Of a stretch of 64,000 nucleotides of DNA, positions 26,785 through 36,659 are shown piece after piece. The DNA lies in assembly GCF_947241125.1 (NCBI RefSeq), contig NZ_OX365700.1, positions 3,940,461-4,004,460 of the forward strand, read 5' to 3'. Under the pieces are notes generated by a model. That model was not told where the DNA came from and made no database searches. It was given only the letters and a program-made list of their open reading frames with translations. The first letter of the stretch is position 1, and every line of letters begins with the position of its first letter. This stretch comes from Nitrospira tepida. Lineage in GTDB: Bacteria > Nitrospirota > Nitrospiria > Nitrospirales > Nitrospiraceae. The position numbers were made by a program, and so were the translations under genes.

Positions 26785-28233
26785 CTAGGTATCCGCCCGT
26801 CCCAGAAATCGTTTCATGAGCAGGGCGAAATGCTGACGGGGGATGCCGCTGCTCTCCGCGGCCTTGGTAATCACGCCCCCGGACAAGGCCAGCTTGGCAC
26901 GAAGGTATTGCGTGGTGAATTCGGTCACGACACGCTGCTTGGCCTCTCCATAGGGAAGGTCGCAATAGCTCGACGTCTGGGAATCCTTCACGGAGCCCTG
27001 CAGCAGCGGCCGAATCGTCTCGCCCGTAATCTGCTCTCCCTTCGCCAACATGAGCACCCGCTCAATGACATTGCGCAGCTCACGCACGTTGCCCGGCCAG
27101 GCGTAGCTCGCCAACTCCGCCAACGCCGACAGATCGAAGGAGGTCCGTCCCCGCCCCATTTCGCGACCATACTGCGACAGCAGGTGCCGCGCGATGACCG
27201 GAATGTCCTCTACGCGCGACCGGAGCGGCGGAACGTCAATGGTGATCACGGCGAGCCGATAATACAAATCCTTCCGAAACGACCCGGCCCGGACCTTTTC
27301 GGCCAGGTCCTGATTCGTGGCCGCGATCACGCGCATATCGACGCGCTTGATCCTCGTCCCGCCGACCGGCCGTACCTCATTGTCTTCGAGCACTCGCAGG
27401 AGCTTGGCCTGCAAGGCCGGCGGCAGTTCTCCGATCTCGTCAAGAAACACCGTGCCGCCGTGGGCCAACTCGATCAATCCCGGCTTGTCCGCAATGGCGC
27501 CTGTAAAGGCCCCGCGCACATGACCGAACAGCTCGCTCTCCATCATGCCTTCAGGAAACGTCGCGCAGTCGATCACTTGAAACGGCTTGTCGCGTTCGCG
27601 CCCGGCCTCATGGATGGCCTTGGCGATCCGGCCCTTTCCGGTGCCCGTCTCCCCCTGGATCAACACCGTGGATCGAACCTGCGCGGCCTCCTTCACACGG
27701 TTCATGATGGCCTGAAACGCCGCGCTGACGCCGACCAACTGACCAATCTGCATTTCCCTGGAGAACCGCCGCTCGAACGCGGAATTGTGTCGTAAGATTT
27801 CGGAAAAGCGAATCGCCCGATGCACGCGCATGCCCAGATCGTCGGCATTCACCGGCTTGATCACATAATCATAGGCGCCGCGCTTCATAGCTTCGACCGC
27901 CTGATCCACGGCGTTGAGACGGGTGACCAGCAGCACCGGGAGATTGCGGTCGATTTCCTGCACCCGGCTGACCAAATCAAGCCCATCCATGCCGGGTAGG
28001 ACGAGGTCCGTCAAGATCAGGTCGATCGGTTGGGTTTCCAGCGCCTTGAGCGCGCCCTCGGCGGTCGCTCGGACTTCGATCTGGAGCTCGCCGCCGACCG
28101 CCTTCAGATCAGCCTCTTCCAATGCATGGAGGATCAGCTCGGTGTCGCCTGGATTGTCATCGACCACCAGGATCGTGAACGGCGGAGCGGCGCGGACGGA
28201 GGAACTCGGGCGGTCGCCCGTCTCCTGGTTCAT
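26785..28233 (-). CDS. Sigma-54-dependent response regulator (NtrC family)
   Basis: Activator of sigma-54 promoters, 482 residues. Receiver domain with the phospho-acceptor D76 in LILTDLVLP and conserved DD near 25; AAA+ domain with Walker A GETGTGKG, the sigma-54-contact loop GAFTGA, Walker [14 protein letters not shown] and the arginine-finger segment; C-terminal Fis-type HTH ([24 protein letters not shown]). The start overlaps the stop of the partner kinase (ATGA). It lies directly upstream of, and in line with, the nxrAB promoter region, so nxrAB is its likely target. Confidence 0.93.
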   Translation of the reverse strand: MNQETGDRPSSSVRAAPPFTILVVDDNPGDTELILHALEEADLKAVGGELQIEVRATAEGALKALETQPIDLILTDLVLPGMDGLDLVSRVQEIDRNLPVLLVTRLNAVDQAVEAMKRGAYDYVIKPVNADDLGMRVHRAIRFSEILRHNSAFERRFSREMQIGQLVGVSAAFQAIMNRVKEAAQVRSTVLIQGETGTGKGRIAKAIHEAGRERDKPFQVIDCATFPEGMMESELFGHVRGAFTGAIADKPGLIELAHGGTVFLDEIGELPPALQAKLLRVLEDNEVRPVGGTRIKRVDMRVIAATNQDLAEKVRAGSFRKDLYYRLAVITIDVPPLRSRVEDIPVIARHLLSQYGREMGRGRTSFDLSALAELASYAWPGNVRELRNVIERVLMLAKGEQITGETIRPLLQGSVKDSQTSSYCDLPYGEAKQRVVTEFTTQYLRAKLALSGGVITKAAESSGIPRQHFALLMKRFLGRADT

Positions 28234-30308
28234 ACAGACCCTCCAAGAGAAGAGGACGATCTCACCATCTCGGTTTCAGTGGGCCGAGTCGAGGCGGTCA
28301 TCGCACCAAGCAGTGGAAGGGTCAATTTCACCTGGCAGCCTCCTCCTGGCGCATCCTCGATCCAGATCGAGCCTCCGTACAAATCCACGATGCGCCGGAC
28401 GATCGTCAGGCCGATACCGCTTCCTTTCACGTTGGCCGGGTGCAGGCGGACGAACGGCTCGAACACTTTCTCCTTCAGCTTGTCGGGAATGCCCGGCCCG
28501 TTATCGGCCACGGTGAAACAGACCAGGTTCCCCTGTTCGTGGCTTGAGACGACAATCCGTGGCTCGGGCACCCCTTGGACGAATTTGATGGCGTTGGAAA
28601 GGATGTTGTCCAGGACCTGATGCAGGTAGGCGCGGTGAACGGCGATGATCGGAAAAGGATTGTGCCGCTCAATCCGGATTCGATGCTTTTCCAGTTCACC
28701 GGCCCGCAATTTCAGAATGTGATCGAGGACCAGATTCGGATCGACCGCCTCGACCGAGGCGGCACGTCCTCCGACCCGGGCAAGCGCCAGGAGGCTCTCG
28801 ATGCGATCGGATAGCTCTTCGCTGTTGTCCTCGATCAAACGCAGCCACTTGTCCACCTGCTGATCCAGTTGGCCATGATGCGTTCGCCGCAGGACCGCCG
28901 CCAACTCGCCCATCCGCTCTCCGGGACCTTTCAGATCGTGAGCGAGCATCTCGGCCATGTGTTCCAGCGTTCGGAGCCGCGCGCTGACCCGCTGTTCCTT
29001 TTCGTGAGCGGCGTCATAGAGCCGCGCGTTGGAAATGGCCACGGCCGCCTCTTCGGCCAGGCTGACGGAGAGACGGATATTCCAGTCCACGGCCGCCGGT
29101 TTGTCCCGCAGCAGAGCCAGCACCCCGAACGGCTTTCCCTCGGCGCGAAGCGGGATGGCCAACATACTGTTCCCGATGAGATTTCGCCGCATGACCTCGG
29201 GACGGGTATCGTTCCGGAGATTTTCTCCGATTGCGGCGCTGCCGGATTCGTAGGCCTGGACGGAAACCGGAAGCTCCTCCCACAACAGCACGGTTTTCCG
29301 CAACTGGTCGTTCCATTCGCCCGATGCCGCCTCGATGATCCAACAGCCCATACGGTCGTTCCGCGACAGGATCAGGCACACATCAACGCCCGTCAGTTGC
29401 ACGGCCTGATCGGTGATGCGCTTGAGAACGCCCTCCAATCCGTCCGGCCCGATCGTATTGATCTCATGTCCGATCTGCTGAATGACTTCCAGCTCACGCA
29501 GGTGAGCGCGGATCCGGGTGATCATATCCTCGCAGGATCTCGCCAATTGGCCGATCTCATCGCCGGACCGAACGGATTGCAGCGCGGCGGCTCCCGCCTC
29601 ATGCTCGCCTTTCCCAACTTGTCGGAGAGCGACACGCACGGACCCGAGCGGCTCCGTCAGGGAGCGCGTGAGCAACCGAACACCGGCGATTCCCAAGCCG
29701 ATTCCCAAACACAGCACCGCGACGAGCCCCCAATAGGTCTCGGTCGACAATTTGACGGCCTCCCCCTCCAGTTCATCAATATGCTGTTCAAGCTGATCTT
29801 CCAAGAGACGCAACTCGGTCCGTAGGTGATCGGACAAAGCCAACCCCTCGCCTGAACTGACATATTTCAACACCGCAGCCGTCTCGCCGCGCTCGATGCG
29901 GGCCAAGAGGACGTGCTTGGACGCCAACAGCTCGCGGAGCCTCGCACCAACCGCGGTCAGATCCGCCGAGACCTGGGGCACACGGCGAAGTCGGACGATC
30001 GACTCCGCGACCGCCCCGTCGAGTTTCTGCTCGGCGTCCTTCATGGGCGTGAGAAAGGCCTTATTGCGCGTGAGAAGATAGCCGCGAAAGGCATCTTCGA
30101 TGTCGACGGTAAGTCGCCGCAAGACTTGGGTCTGCTCGCGGGCGAGAACGGAATCGTGACGGGTTTTTTCTGTCGCAAGCAGTTGGTTGACAAGCACAAT
30201 GTGAGTGGCCAGAGCACCGACCAGCGGAACAACGACTAAGAGGAGGACGACCCAAACCTTTTTTTGGATGCTGAGCCGGTCCCACCACCGCTGCTGGGCA
30301 GTACCCAT
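28230..30308 (-). CDS. Membrane sensor histidine kinase (CHASE3-HAMP-GAF-HisKA)
   Basis: Partner kinase of the sigma-54 activator, 692 residues. Membrane helix 1 (about 18-38), an extracytoplasmic helical region of CHASE3 type (RGYLLTRNKAFL motif), helix 2 (YWGLVAVLCLGIGLGIAGVR), HAMP, a GAF domain (about 285-440), then HisKA with the phospho-histidine in MLAHDLKGP and an HATPase domain with DNILSNAIKFV, DNGPGIP and KGSGIGLTIV. Start ATG 30308 follows GAGG at five bases. The ligand is unknown; the location beside nxrAB suggests nitrite, redox state or oxygen, which is inference. Confidence 0.92.
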   Translation of the reverse strand: MGTAQQRWWDRLSIQKKVWVVLLLVVVPLVGALATHIVLVNQLLATEKTRHDSVLAREQTQVLRRLTVDIEDAFRGYLLTRNKAFLTPMKDAEQKLDGAVAESIVRLRRVPQVSADLTAVGARLRELLASKHVLLARIERGETAAVLKYVSSGEGLALSDHLRTELRLLEDQLEQHIDELEGEAVKLSTETYWGLVAVLCLGIGLGIAGVRLLTRSLTEPLGSVRVALRQVGKGEHEAGAAALQSVRSGDEIGQLARSCEDMITRIRAHLRELEVIQQIGHEINTIGPDGLEGVLKRITDQAVQLTGVDVCLILSRNDRMGCWIIEAASGEWNDQLRKTVLLWEELPVSVQAYESGSAAIGENLRNDTRPEVMRRNLIGNSMLAIPLRAEGKPFGVLALLRDKPAAVDWNIRLSVSLAEEAAVAISNARLYDAAHEKEQRVSARLRTLEHMAEMLAHDLKGPGERMGELAAVLRRTHHGQLDQQVDKWLRLIEDNSEELSDRIESLLALARVGGRAASVEAVDPNLVLDHILKLRAGELEKHRIRIERHNPFPIIAVHRAYLHQVLDNILSNAIKFVQGVPEPRIVVSSHEQGNLVCFTVADNGPGIPDKLKEKVFEPFVRLHPANVKGSGIGLTIVRRIVDLYGGSIWIEDAPGGGCQVKLTLPLLGAMTASTRPTETEMVRSSSSLGGSV

Positions 30309-30392
30309 CGGGACCTCACCCTCTTGGATGAGGTTGACACCCAAGGCGGAACCGAGCCGGCCCCCCGGTTCGAAATGGTAAAAGCGGCGGCA

Positions 30393-30422
30393 AGCCTAAG
30401 CTGAGACGGAACACAGTGTCAA
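30393..30422 (-). promoter_or_regulatory. Possible sigma-70 promoter for the two-component genes
   Basis: Minus strand TTGACA (30417-30422), an 18-nt spacer and TAGGCT, about 85 bp upstream of the kinase start. The -35 is perfect, the -10 is poor. If real, the regulator pair is made constitutively from a housekeeping promoter. Confidence 0.35.
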
Positions 30423-30473
30423 GGTGGATCTGGAGGTTACCCGAGCCCCAGGAGCCTGTCCGAATGAAGGAAC

Positions 30474-31421
30474 TCAGTACCGTTGCTTCTCCAGGGTCGG
30501 CACGATCTGGCTCTGCGCATCCTCGGTAATGTTGTATCGCATGTACGGGTTGTCGACCATTTGATTGGCATACAGCCGCCCGGTCGGCGCAGGAATCTTG
30601 ATCTCCAGCTTGGCCGTCCGGCCAGGCTCAATCGTCACATCAAATTCCTTCATCCCCCCAATGTAGGGATGCCAGACGGCAATCTTGTGCTTGCCGGGAG
30701 GAATCTGATCGATCTCGAAATGGCCCCTCTGATCAGTGATCGCATAGTAGGGGTTCTCGACCGTCAGCCCCCAGCTCTCCATATAGGCGTGAAATCCGCA
30801 CTGCATCAGAAAGACCCGCCGTCCTCGGCTCATGCGGACCTGTTGAGTCATGGGCTCTCCTGGAAAGTGCTTGTGGAAGTGGGCGCTCAGGTTGGCTTCC
30901 CGAGGATATCGCGGGCTGATCGGAAGCGGGACATTGAACAGCACACGAGGCCCCAGGTGGGACGTCTCGTACGCTTGAATGTCATGCATGGCGGGGTCCA
31001 TGTTGACGACCGTCACCTCGTCACGATCCCGAACAATGCTCACGAAGGGAAGGAACCGGCAATCGATCGCCTCGATCTTCGGCGATTTGAACTCGGTGAA
31101 CGGCTTCCCCTTTTCGATCCCATCGATCAAGACGACCACTTCCCGGAACTCTCCTTGATCGCCGACTTGAAAGGGCTGAAGCAGCCTCCATCCCTGACCG
31201 TCTGAAATGCGTCCGCAGTAGATCGGATCGGGCAATGTGGTCAAGTTATACCCTTTTGGCTTGGGAACATCACCCTCCAGCACCACATTCCCGACCAGCC
31301 GGCCACCGTCTCCGACCGTCATCGCCTCATAGGCTTGGACGGTCGAGGCATCCCACAGGAACAGACCACCAACCACAAGTCCGAGGAGTCCTGGCCACTC
31401 CGTCGATGCTGTTTTCATCAT
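30474..31421 (-). CDS. Exported cupredoxin-like protein with carboxypeptidase-regulatory-like domain
   Basis: A 315-residue secreted protein (signal about residues 8-30, ending near VQAYE). The central part has a cupredoxin-like pattern: AMHDIQAYE with a His, and later MQCGFHAYMESW, giving the Cys, His and Met spacing of a type-1 copper loop. The C-terminal part is a beta-sandwich of the carboxypeptidase regulatory type (YAITDQRGHFEIDQIPPGKHKIAVWHP). GGAGG lies upstream of the ATG. It sits upstream of the kinase on the same strand, so an electron-transfer or copper role near nitrite oxidation is plausible but inferred. Confidence 0.75.
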   Translation of the reverse strand: MMKTASTEWPGLLGLVVGGLFLWDASTVQAYEAMTVGDGGRLVGNVVLEGDVPKPKGYNLTTLPDPIYCGRISDGQGWRLLQPFQVGDQGEFREVVVLIDGIEKGKPFTEFKSPKIEAIDCRFLPFVSIVRDRDEVTVVNMDPAMHDIQAYETSHLGPRVLFNVPLPISPRYPREANLSAHFHKHFPGEPMTQQVRMSRGRRVFLMQCGFHAYMESWGLTVENPYYAITDQRGHFEIDQIPPGKHKIAVWHPYIGGMKEFDVTIEPGRTAKLEIKIPAPTGRLYANQMVDNPYMRYNITEDAQSQIVPTLEKQRY

Positions 31422-31479
31422 ATTGTCTTATCCTCCGGATCGGGGTGCATTACAGCCTGACCGCCTCAAAAGCTTATAT

Positions 31480-31707
31480 TCAGACTAATTCAGGATGGTT
31501 CGGTTTTCCATAGGTCATCAGTTGATCATAAAATACGAGACAGTGTGGACAAAACGTCTCAGACAGGACCAGGTCGGAAGGCCGAACCTCATACCGTTGG
31601 AGATAGCGTTCCAGCGCAGTCCATTCCCCGCCATCGACCTGATCCACCTGGATGTCTTTGATTTTTCGACAGAGCGAACAATGCAACACCTGGTGAAGCC
31701 CTCCCAT
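31480..31707 (-). CDS. Small double-CxxC (zinc-ribbon-like) protein
   Basis: A 75-residue cytoplasmic protein with two C-x2-C pairs, HCSLCRK near residue 10 and FCPHC near residue 54, spaced as in a rubredoxin/zinc-ribbon fold. AAAGGAG lies about six bases before the ATG. It is 59 bp upstream of the cupredoxin-like gene on the same strand. Function unknown. Confidence 0.72.
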   Translation of the reverse strand: MGGLHQVLHCSLCRKIKDIQVDQVDGGEWTALERYLQRYEVRPSDLVLSETFCPHCLVFYDQLMTYGKPNHPELV

Positions 31708-32213
31708 GCCGATCTCCTTTCATCCATTCACAGATCCGTGGACCACGTGGATATGACCCCCTGCGCCTGCCTGTCGGCCGCGGCGGCCCGACGGTCCGGA
31801 CTTCGCAGGATCGCCGTCACGGCCGGCGCAAGCTCTCCATGGGCTTTGAGATAAGCCGGCGCCCATGATCATCTCTTGGCGTCCACTTGCCAGGTCACCA
31901 TCGGTCGGTCGTGTCAAACAGCTCTTCAACCATGATGACCGATTAAAAATAGGGCACGGCGCTCTTCATCCGGATGGCCCAATCCGTAACCGTCCGTAAC
32001 CGTCAGACCCGGTGTCGTCCGGTCTGTCTCTCCACTGAATGTTGCCTCATAGGTTTGTGCGTGCGAATTCCCGGTGGAAGCCGGCCGGACGACCCGGCCG
32101 ATAGGTCCGCGTCTCATGCGCGAGAACGCGGGCTCCGCCAGTGATCACCGGCAGAAGCCCATCACGACCCGCGCAAGTCCACGGGGCCGACAATTTGGAC
32201 TGACTGAATTGGG
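31708..32213. other. Gene-free stretch
   Basis: About 500 bp with only short open frames lacking family resemblance or start signals. A short direct repeat CGTAACCGTC occurs twice near 31986-32005. I see no RNA gene or clear promoter. Confidence 0.4.
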
Positions 32214-32504
32214 TCAGACGGGTGGACGAAACACAGAAAGGTCAAACATCAGACTGGCGAAGCGCTTGGGCACATCTTCAACCTGAGGGCCACTGTCGCC
32301 GGGGAAGACCCCTGGAACGGTTGAAAGAATCGTGAACCCTTCCGGGGAGGCGGTCTCGCCGGGATCCAAGTCGAGGGTGAGGTCCCACAAGGTGGTGGGG
32401 ACACCCAGAAGCTGCATGAGAATGCCGACACACAAACAAGCGACGGCTACGGCGGGTCCGATGCCGACCGTCTGGAGATGGGGCCGCACAAGCATGCCGA
32501 ACAC
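32214..32504 (-). CDS. Small predicted membrane protein
   Basis: A 96-residue product with one hydrophobic helix near the N terminus (IGPAVAVACLCVGILMQLLGV) and a polar, mainly acidic C-terminal half. It lies 25 bp downstream of the exported protein gene on the same strand, consistent with an operon, but has no recognisable family; the call as a gene rests on composition, spacing and the membrane helix. Confidence 0.5.
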   Translation of the reverse strand: MFGMLVRPHLQTVGIGPAVAVACLCVGILMQLLGVPTTLWDLTLDLDPGETASPEGFTILSTVPGVFPGDSGPQVEDVPKRFASLMFDLSVFRPPV

Positions 32505-32529
32505 CCTGGCGTCCGACGACCGACAGCGT

Positions 32530-33222
32530 CTATTTCACTTTCGAAAAATCCGCGTCGATCTCGGTCATCTTGCCGTCCGGAAAGATGACGAACACTTTCG
32601 TCTTCGCATTGGGATCAAATGTGTCGTAGGCGAATCGCGCGGTGAACCTCGACCGGTAGGCCGGTCCGTCGCCCTCGTTTTTTCTTCCCCGATCCGCCTG
32701 GCTGACATCGACCGGCTCGATATTCTTGCCCCCTTGCTGGAACGCGATCTTCGCCCCCTCGGCGAAATACTCGTCGTCCCCGCACAGTTGCACTTCCACT
32801 TCCAGATTGGGCATATCGACGACTTTCTTGATGTATTCATCGGGCATCCGAACGTCCTGCTGCTTTTTCTTCGATTCCATGGCTTCTTGCCGGCCGAACG
32901 CTTCGAGACGATAGCGCTTGGTTCGAAGCACGACGCTGGCGCCGCAAGGGTCCTTTTCCGGATCGGCTCCCACCCGGGTCTTGACCGACGCTTGCTGGAC
33001 AATCTTCTTGACCGCCTCCTGTGAAGTCTTCTCGTCCTTCTCCAATGCCTTTTCCATGGGAAGGCGGCCCTCCTCCAACGCCTTCTTGGCCTCTTCCATG
33101 GACAACTTCACGTCGATCGCGTGAGCCGGCGGAATTCCGCCCAGTAGGATCGCGATGCCGGCCAACAACAGGGACACGGGCCTGATCATCGAATCTGATC
33201 GTCGAAACCTCTCAGGGCACAT
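32530..33222 (-). CDS. Exported protein of unknown function
   Basis: A 230-residue protein with a clear signal peptide ending GGIPPAHA near residue 35. The mature part is charged and helical at first (KLSMEEAKKALEEGRLPMEKALEKDEK), then beta-rich with KTKVFVIFPDGKMTEIDADFSK at the end. Start ATG 33222 was chosen because GGGGAGG lies five bases upstream; another ATG at 33189 would also give a signal. No family recognised. Confidence 0.75.
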   Translation of the reverse strand: MCPERFRRSDSMIRPVSLLLAGIAILLGGIPPAHAIDVKLSMEEAKKALEEGRLPMEKALEKDEKTSQEAVKKIVQQASVKTRVGADPEKDPCGASVVLRTKRYRLEAFGRQEAMESKKKQQDVRMPDEYIKKVVDMPNLEVEVQLCGDDEYFAEGAKIAFQQGGKNIEPVDVSQADRGRKNEGDGPAYRSRFTARFAYDTFDPNAKTKVFVIFPDGKMTEIDADFSKVK

Positions 33223-33333
33223 ACTTGCCTCCCCTGGCTGGAGACTCCTCACCAGTCAGGTGAGCAGCCGATGAAATCGGGCGCATTGTAGGGGAAGTGG
33301 GTGATGGTTGCAACGTGGCCCGCGCCGCCCCCT

Positions 33334-33963
33334 TCAGGCAAAGCGGGACCAGTTGGCGTAGGGACGGGATCGATACAGGTGACGCAGGTCAGTCGGAACG
33401 GACAGCCCGCATTTCTCCAGCAAGACCGCCGTCTCGCTCAGCGGAAGCCCCACGGCTGCGGTGTAATCGCCGGCAATCCGTTCGATCAACCGGACCCCGG
33501 ATCCCTGGATGGCATAGGCGCCCGCCTTTCCGATCGACTCTCCGGAGGCGAGATAAGCCTCCAAGTCGGCATCACTGAACGGTTTCATCCAGACCTGCAC
33601 CGTTGAAAGCGCGGTTTCCTCAAACCGACGGTCCGACACACAGACGGCCACCGCCGAGTGGATCCGATGCCGCCGCCCCTTTAATTTCCGGAGCATCCCC
33701 CGCGCGTCCGCGATCGTTTCGGGCTTCCCCAGGGCTTCCTGATCGATCTCGATCAGCGTATCGCTTCCGATGACGACCGCGTCGGGCGCCAGCCGCGCGA
33801 CGGCGCGGGCCTTGCCGCAGGCGAACTCCACCGCGAGGTCCGCCACCGGCAGGCCCGGAAGAAGCCGTTCGTCGAACGACGGCGCCTGTACTTCGAAGGG
33901 AAGACCCAGCAGCGCCAGCAACTCGCGCCGGCGGGGTGAGGTCGAGGCTAAGATCACTCGCAT
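33334..33963 (-). CDS. maf: Maf-like nucleotide pyrophosphatase
   Basis: House-cleaning enzyme that hydrolyses non-canonical or dTTP/UTP nucleotides to monophosphates; 209 residues, normal length. Motifs: N-terminal LASTSPRRRELL, VIGSDTLIEID with the catalytic Asp, LGKPE, and GKAGAYAIQGSG. It follows the dihydrouridine synthase by 6 bp on the minus strand. Confidence 0.93.
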   Translation of the reverse strand: MRVILASTSPRRRELLALLGLPFEVQAPSFDERLLPGLPVADLAVEFACGKARAVARLAPDAVVIGSDTLIEIDQEALGKPETIADARGMLRKLKGRRHRIHSAVAVCVSDRRFEETALSTVQVWMKPFSDADLEAYLASGESIGKAGAYAIQGSGVRLIERIAGDYTAAVGLPLSETAVLLEKCGLSVPTDLRHLYRSRPYANWSRFA

Positions 33964-33969
33964 CGAAGC

Positions 33970-35154
33970 TTACGCGGGACAGGCCGGCACGAGTGCTCTC
34001 GTGTCCGGTTCGGATCCAGCGCGGCAGGCGACGTTGTCCGGAGCGGGATCGTGGGGAACAATGTCGGCCAGCGCGGCAGCCACCTCGTCGACGCCGTTCA
34101 TGCGCACCATCTGCGCCCGCACGGCGGCGGCATGAGGGAATCCCTTGCAGTACCAACCGAGGTGTTTCCGCATATGCGGAAATCGCGCGCGACCGAACAA
34201 CTTTTCAAAGAGTCGGGCATGGGCCAGGAGCGTCTGAATCCGTTCCCGAAGCGAAATTTCGGGATGAAGACTTGGGCGCGATTCGGCTGAACCCGGTCCG
34301 GCCAAGCCCCGTCGAGCCGACTCCTTCTCACGAAACAACCAGGGTTCTCCCAGCGTACCCCGGCCCACCAGGACGCCCTGAACTCCGCTGTCATCGATCC
34401 GGCGCACTGCCTCGTCCAGCGACCGGATGTCTCCATTGCCGAGAATCAGCGTGGCGGTCCCGCGAGCCGCCTGCGCCGCGCTGGCGATGGCCTGCCAGTC
34501 GGCCTCGCCGCGATACATTTGCGCGAGCGTGCGCCCGTGGACGGTAATCGCCGCAGGCGATTCATCCAGCAGGAGCCCGATCCACTGATCGATGACGACA
34601 TCGTCGCACCCCAGCCGGGTCTTGATCGACAAGGGGAGCGGCCGGCGCGCCGGCGGCGCGCCGGCACCTCGCGCCCGATTCATCCGTTCGATCAACGACA
34701 GCCTGGCCGGTTTGAGCCCCAGCCCTTCCAGCCTTTGCCCCTGCGCCCAATCCTGAATGCCTTGCTTGGCGGCCCGGATGATGGCCCGCGCCAGATCCGG
34801 GGTTCGGATCAACCCCGCGCCCGAACCGGAGGAGGCGACACAGCGGGAGGGACAACCCATGTTGAGGTCGATGCCGTCGAACCCCAATTCGCAGGCGACC
34901 TGGGCGGCCACATAAAACAGATCCGGGTCCTTTCCATAGAGCTGGGCCACGACGGGACGTTCCTGCTCTCCATATATCAGCGGCGTCATCGTGACGTCCG
35001 CTCCGCGGCAGACATCCGTGACATGGGTAAATTCGGTGAACATCACGTCCGGCGGTCCCTGTTGCGCGACCATGCGGCGGAACGCGGCATCGGTCACGCC
35101 GTCCATCGGGGCGAGTCCAAAAATCGGCCGGGGCAAGGTTTGCCAGAAGTTCAT
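33970..35154 (-). CDS. dus: tRNA-dihydrouridine synthase
   Basis: FMN- and NADPH-dependent enzyme that reduces uridines of tRNA D-loops; 394 residues. It has the FMN-binding LAPMDGVTDAAFR, the catalytic cysteine in NMGCPS, SIKTRLG and the phosphate-binding GNGDI and GRGTLGEPW. A stretch near residues 150-180 (RARGAGAPPARRP) is an insertion compared with typical Dus. The start overlaps the stop of the DUF692 gene by 4 nt, which fixes it at 35154. The B or A/C subfamily cannot be settled by eye. Confidence 0.92.
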   Translation of the reverse strand: MNFWQTLPRPIFGLAPMDGVTDAAFRRMVAQQGPPDVMFTEFTHVTDVCRGADVTMTPLIYGEQERPVVAQLYGKDPDLFYVAAQVACELGFDGIDLNMGCPSRCVASSGSGAGLIRTPDLARAIIRAAKQGIQDWAQGQRLEGLGLKPARLSLIERMNRARGAGAPPARRPLPLSIKTRLGCDDVVIDQWIGLLLDESPAAITVHGRTLAQMYRGEADWQAIASAAQAARGTATLILGNGDIRSLDEAVRRIDDSGVQGVLVGRGTLGEPWLFREKESARRGLAGPGSAESRPSLHPEISLRERIQTLLAHARLFEKLFGRARFPHMRKHLGWYCKGFPHAAAVRAQMVRMNGVDEVAAALADIVPHDPAPDNVACRAGSEPDTRALVPACPA

Positions 35155-36659
35155 CGACCTGCCTCGGCCTTCCATCCCGTCAGGGACAGTGGTGACTCGC
35201 ATCCCGCCGGAAGATTGGCGGCCTCATAAGCATCCCGCAATTCCGCCGCCTCCTGACGCACGAGCTCCCCGGCCGCCGGACAACGTACCGACACGAAGCG
35301 GGTGAACCGCTCAAGCTTGAGCAGGAAGAAATCAAACGGAGCCGGAAGCTCTTCGCGACAGGCCAGCCAGAACGAAACAAAGTCCTCCAATGGCAGCGCG
35401 GCTTCGCGCAGGCGCTCGCAGGTTCGAGGAAACATGGAACGGAGATCGCCGCCCCAGATGAGAATTTCGTGGGGCAGATAGCCTTCGCGATACCACCGGA
35501 GCGGCGCGTCATCGATCTCCGGAAGCGCAGGCATCGCGCCATTCGGCCCCGGCATGCCGACGATCAGATCCGCATACCGACGGGAAGCCTCCGCCAGCCG
35601 TTCATCGGCCTCTGGCGTGCCGGTCGTCACGGACCGCGAAAAGTTCGGCAACGAATCGCTCGGGCAGCGTTGTTCCAAAACCCGGCGCCGATCCGCATCC
35701 ACCATGCTGCCAAACCGGAGCAGAAAGTCTTCAAATTCACGAACAATCGCCGCCACCGGCTTTGTATCCACTTCCAACCCCATCGCTCTGAGCGAGTTCA
35801 GATTCGGACGGGCGAGCACCTGTTCCAACATGTCGTAGAGGATCTCCGGAATGGGCGCCGCATGGTCGTCCAGCCACAGCGGGAGGTCGGGATGAAGCGC
35901 GATCGGACCGGCTGGAACCACGGGATGGGACGAGAGACCGGCCACGTGAATTTCGACCACGCGCTCAAGGGGAAATTCGTCCAGAAAGCCGGCCACAAAT
36001 TCCGATAGCGTAATTCGGTTCGTGACGGCGCTATAGCGGTAATGGGTCCAGAGGTGCCCCATGTCCAACACGAACCCGCAGGGACAGCTCTGCGCGATCT
36101 CGGCGAAGAAGGCCGCCGCGCTCAAATCTCCGGCGCGAAAATAGGTCAGAGGCGGCAGTTCCAGCAGCACCAATGGCCCGTCCTCCCGCCCGCTTCCCAA
36201 GGCGCAATCCAGCGCCTGTTGCACGATCGCGGCGTGTCGAGCGACCAGACGCGCGCTGTCGGTCGTAAACAAGGGCGGCAGGTAGGTGCCGAAGGCGTAC
36301 GGGCCGAGGCGCTTGCTGGCGCACTCGTGATTGATCCACGGGCTGCCCAAGGTACGCGCCTGCTCGACGACGAGGTCAAGTTCCATCGCCGTTCCGGGCC
36401 GTTCCCGCCAGTCCGGTTCCGTCCACCAAAGCCCTTCGGCGTGGTAGGGCAAGGAAACGGACGGATAGCGGCGCCGGATCGCCGCCAGCATGGGCGTCGC
36501 GGCCCTGAACACTTCCAGATAACCGGGCGTCATCGACCCGGCTGCGAGCGAATCCATCAGTTCAAAGATGTCCGGCGAATAGGCATCCGCAGACAGTCCG
36601 ATTCCCTGGAATGCAATTCCCTCGACTCGTTGACGAAATTCGGCTATGACAATGCTCAT
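35151..36659 (-). CDS. DUF692 multinuclear-iron enzyme with C-terminal extension
   Basis: A 502-residue protein. Residues 12-310 are a DUF692 TIM barrel, the family of MbnB, TglH and HvfB/ChrH that oxidatively remodel cysteines of peptides. Candidate metal ligands are all in place: H73, H111, E112, E167, D199, H202, E236, H238, D265, H266. Residues about 330-490 are an added helical domain (RWYREGYLPHEILIWGGDLRSMF and onward) that loosely resembles the MbnC/HvfC-type partner proteins. A fused enzyme-partner protein is inferred. Start ATG 36659 gives the family N terminus; the frame is open to 36737. No precursor peptide is evident beside it. Confidence 0.8.
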   Translation of the reverse strand: MSIVIAEFRQRVEGIAFQGIGLSADAYSPDIFELMDSLAAGSMTPGYLEVFRAATPMLAAIRRRYPSVSLPYHAEGLWWTEPDWRERPGTAMELDLVVEQARTLGSPWINHECASKRLGPYAFGTYLPPLFTTDSARLVARHAAIVQQALDCALGSGREDGPLVLLELPPLTYFRAGDLSAAAFFAEIAQSCPCGFVLDMGHLWTHYRYSAVTNRITLSEFVAGFLDEFPLERVVEIHVAGLSSHPVVPAGPIALHPDLPLWLDDHAAPIPEILYDMLEQVLARPNLNSLRAMGLEVDTKPVAAIVREFEDFLLRFGSMVDADRRRVLEQRCPSDSLPNFSRSVTTGTPEADERLAEASRRYADLIVGMPGPNGAMPALPEIDDAPLRWYREGYLPHEILIWGGDLRSMFPRTCERLREAALPLEDFVSFWLACREELPAPFDFFLLKLERFTRFVSVRCPAAGELVRQEAAELRDAYEAANLPAGCESPLSLTGWKAEAGR

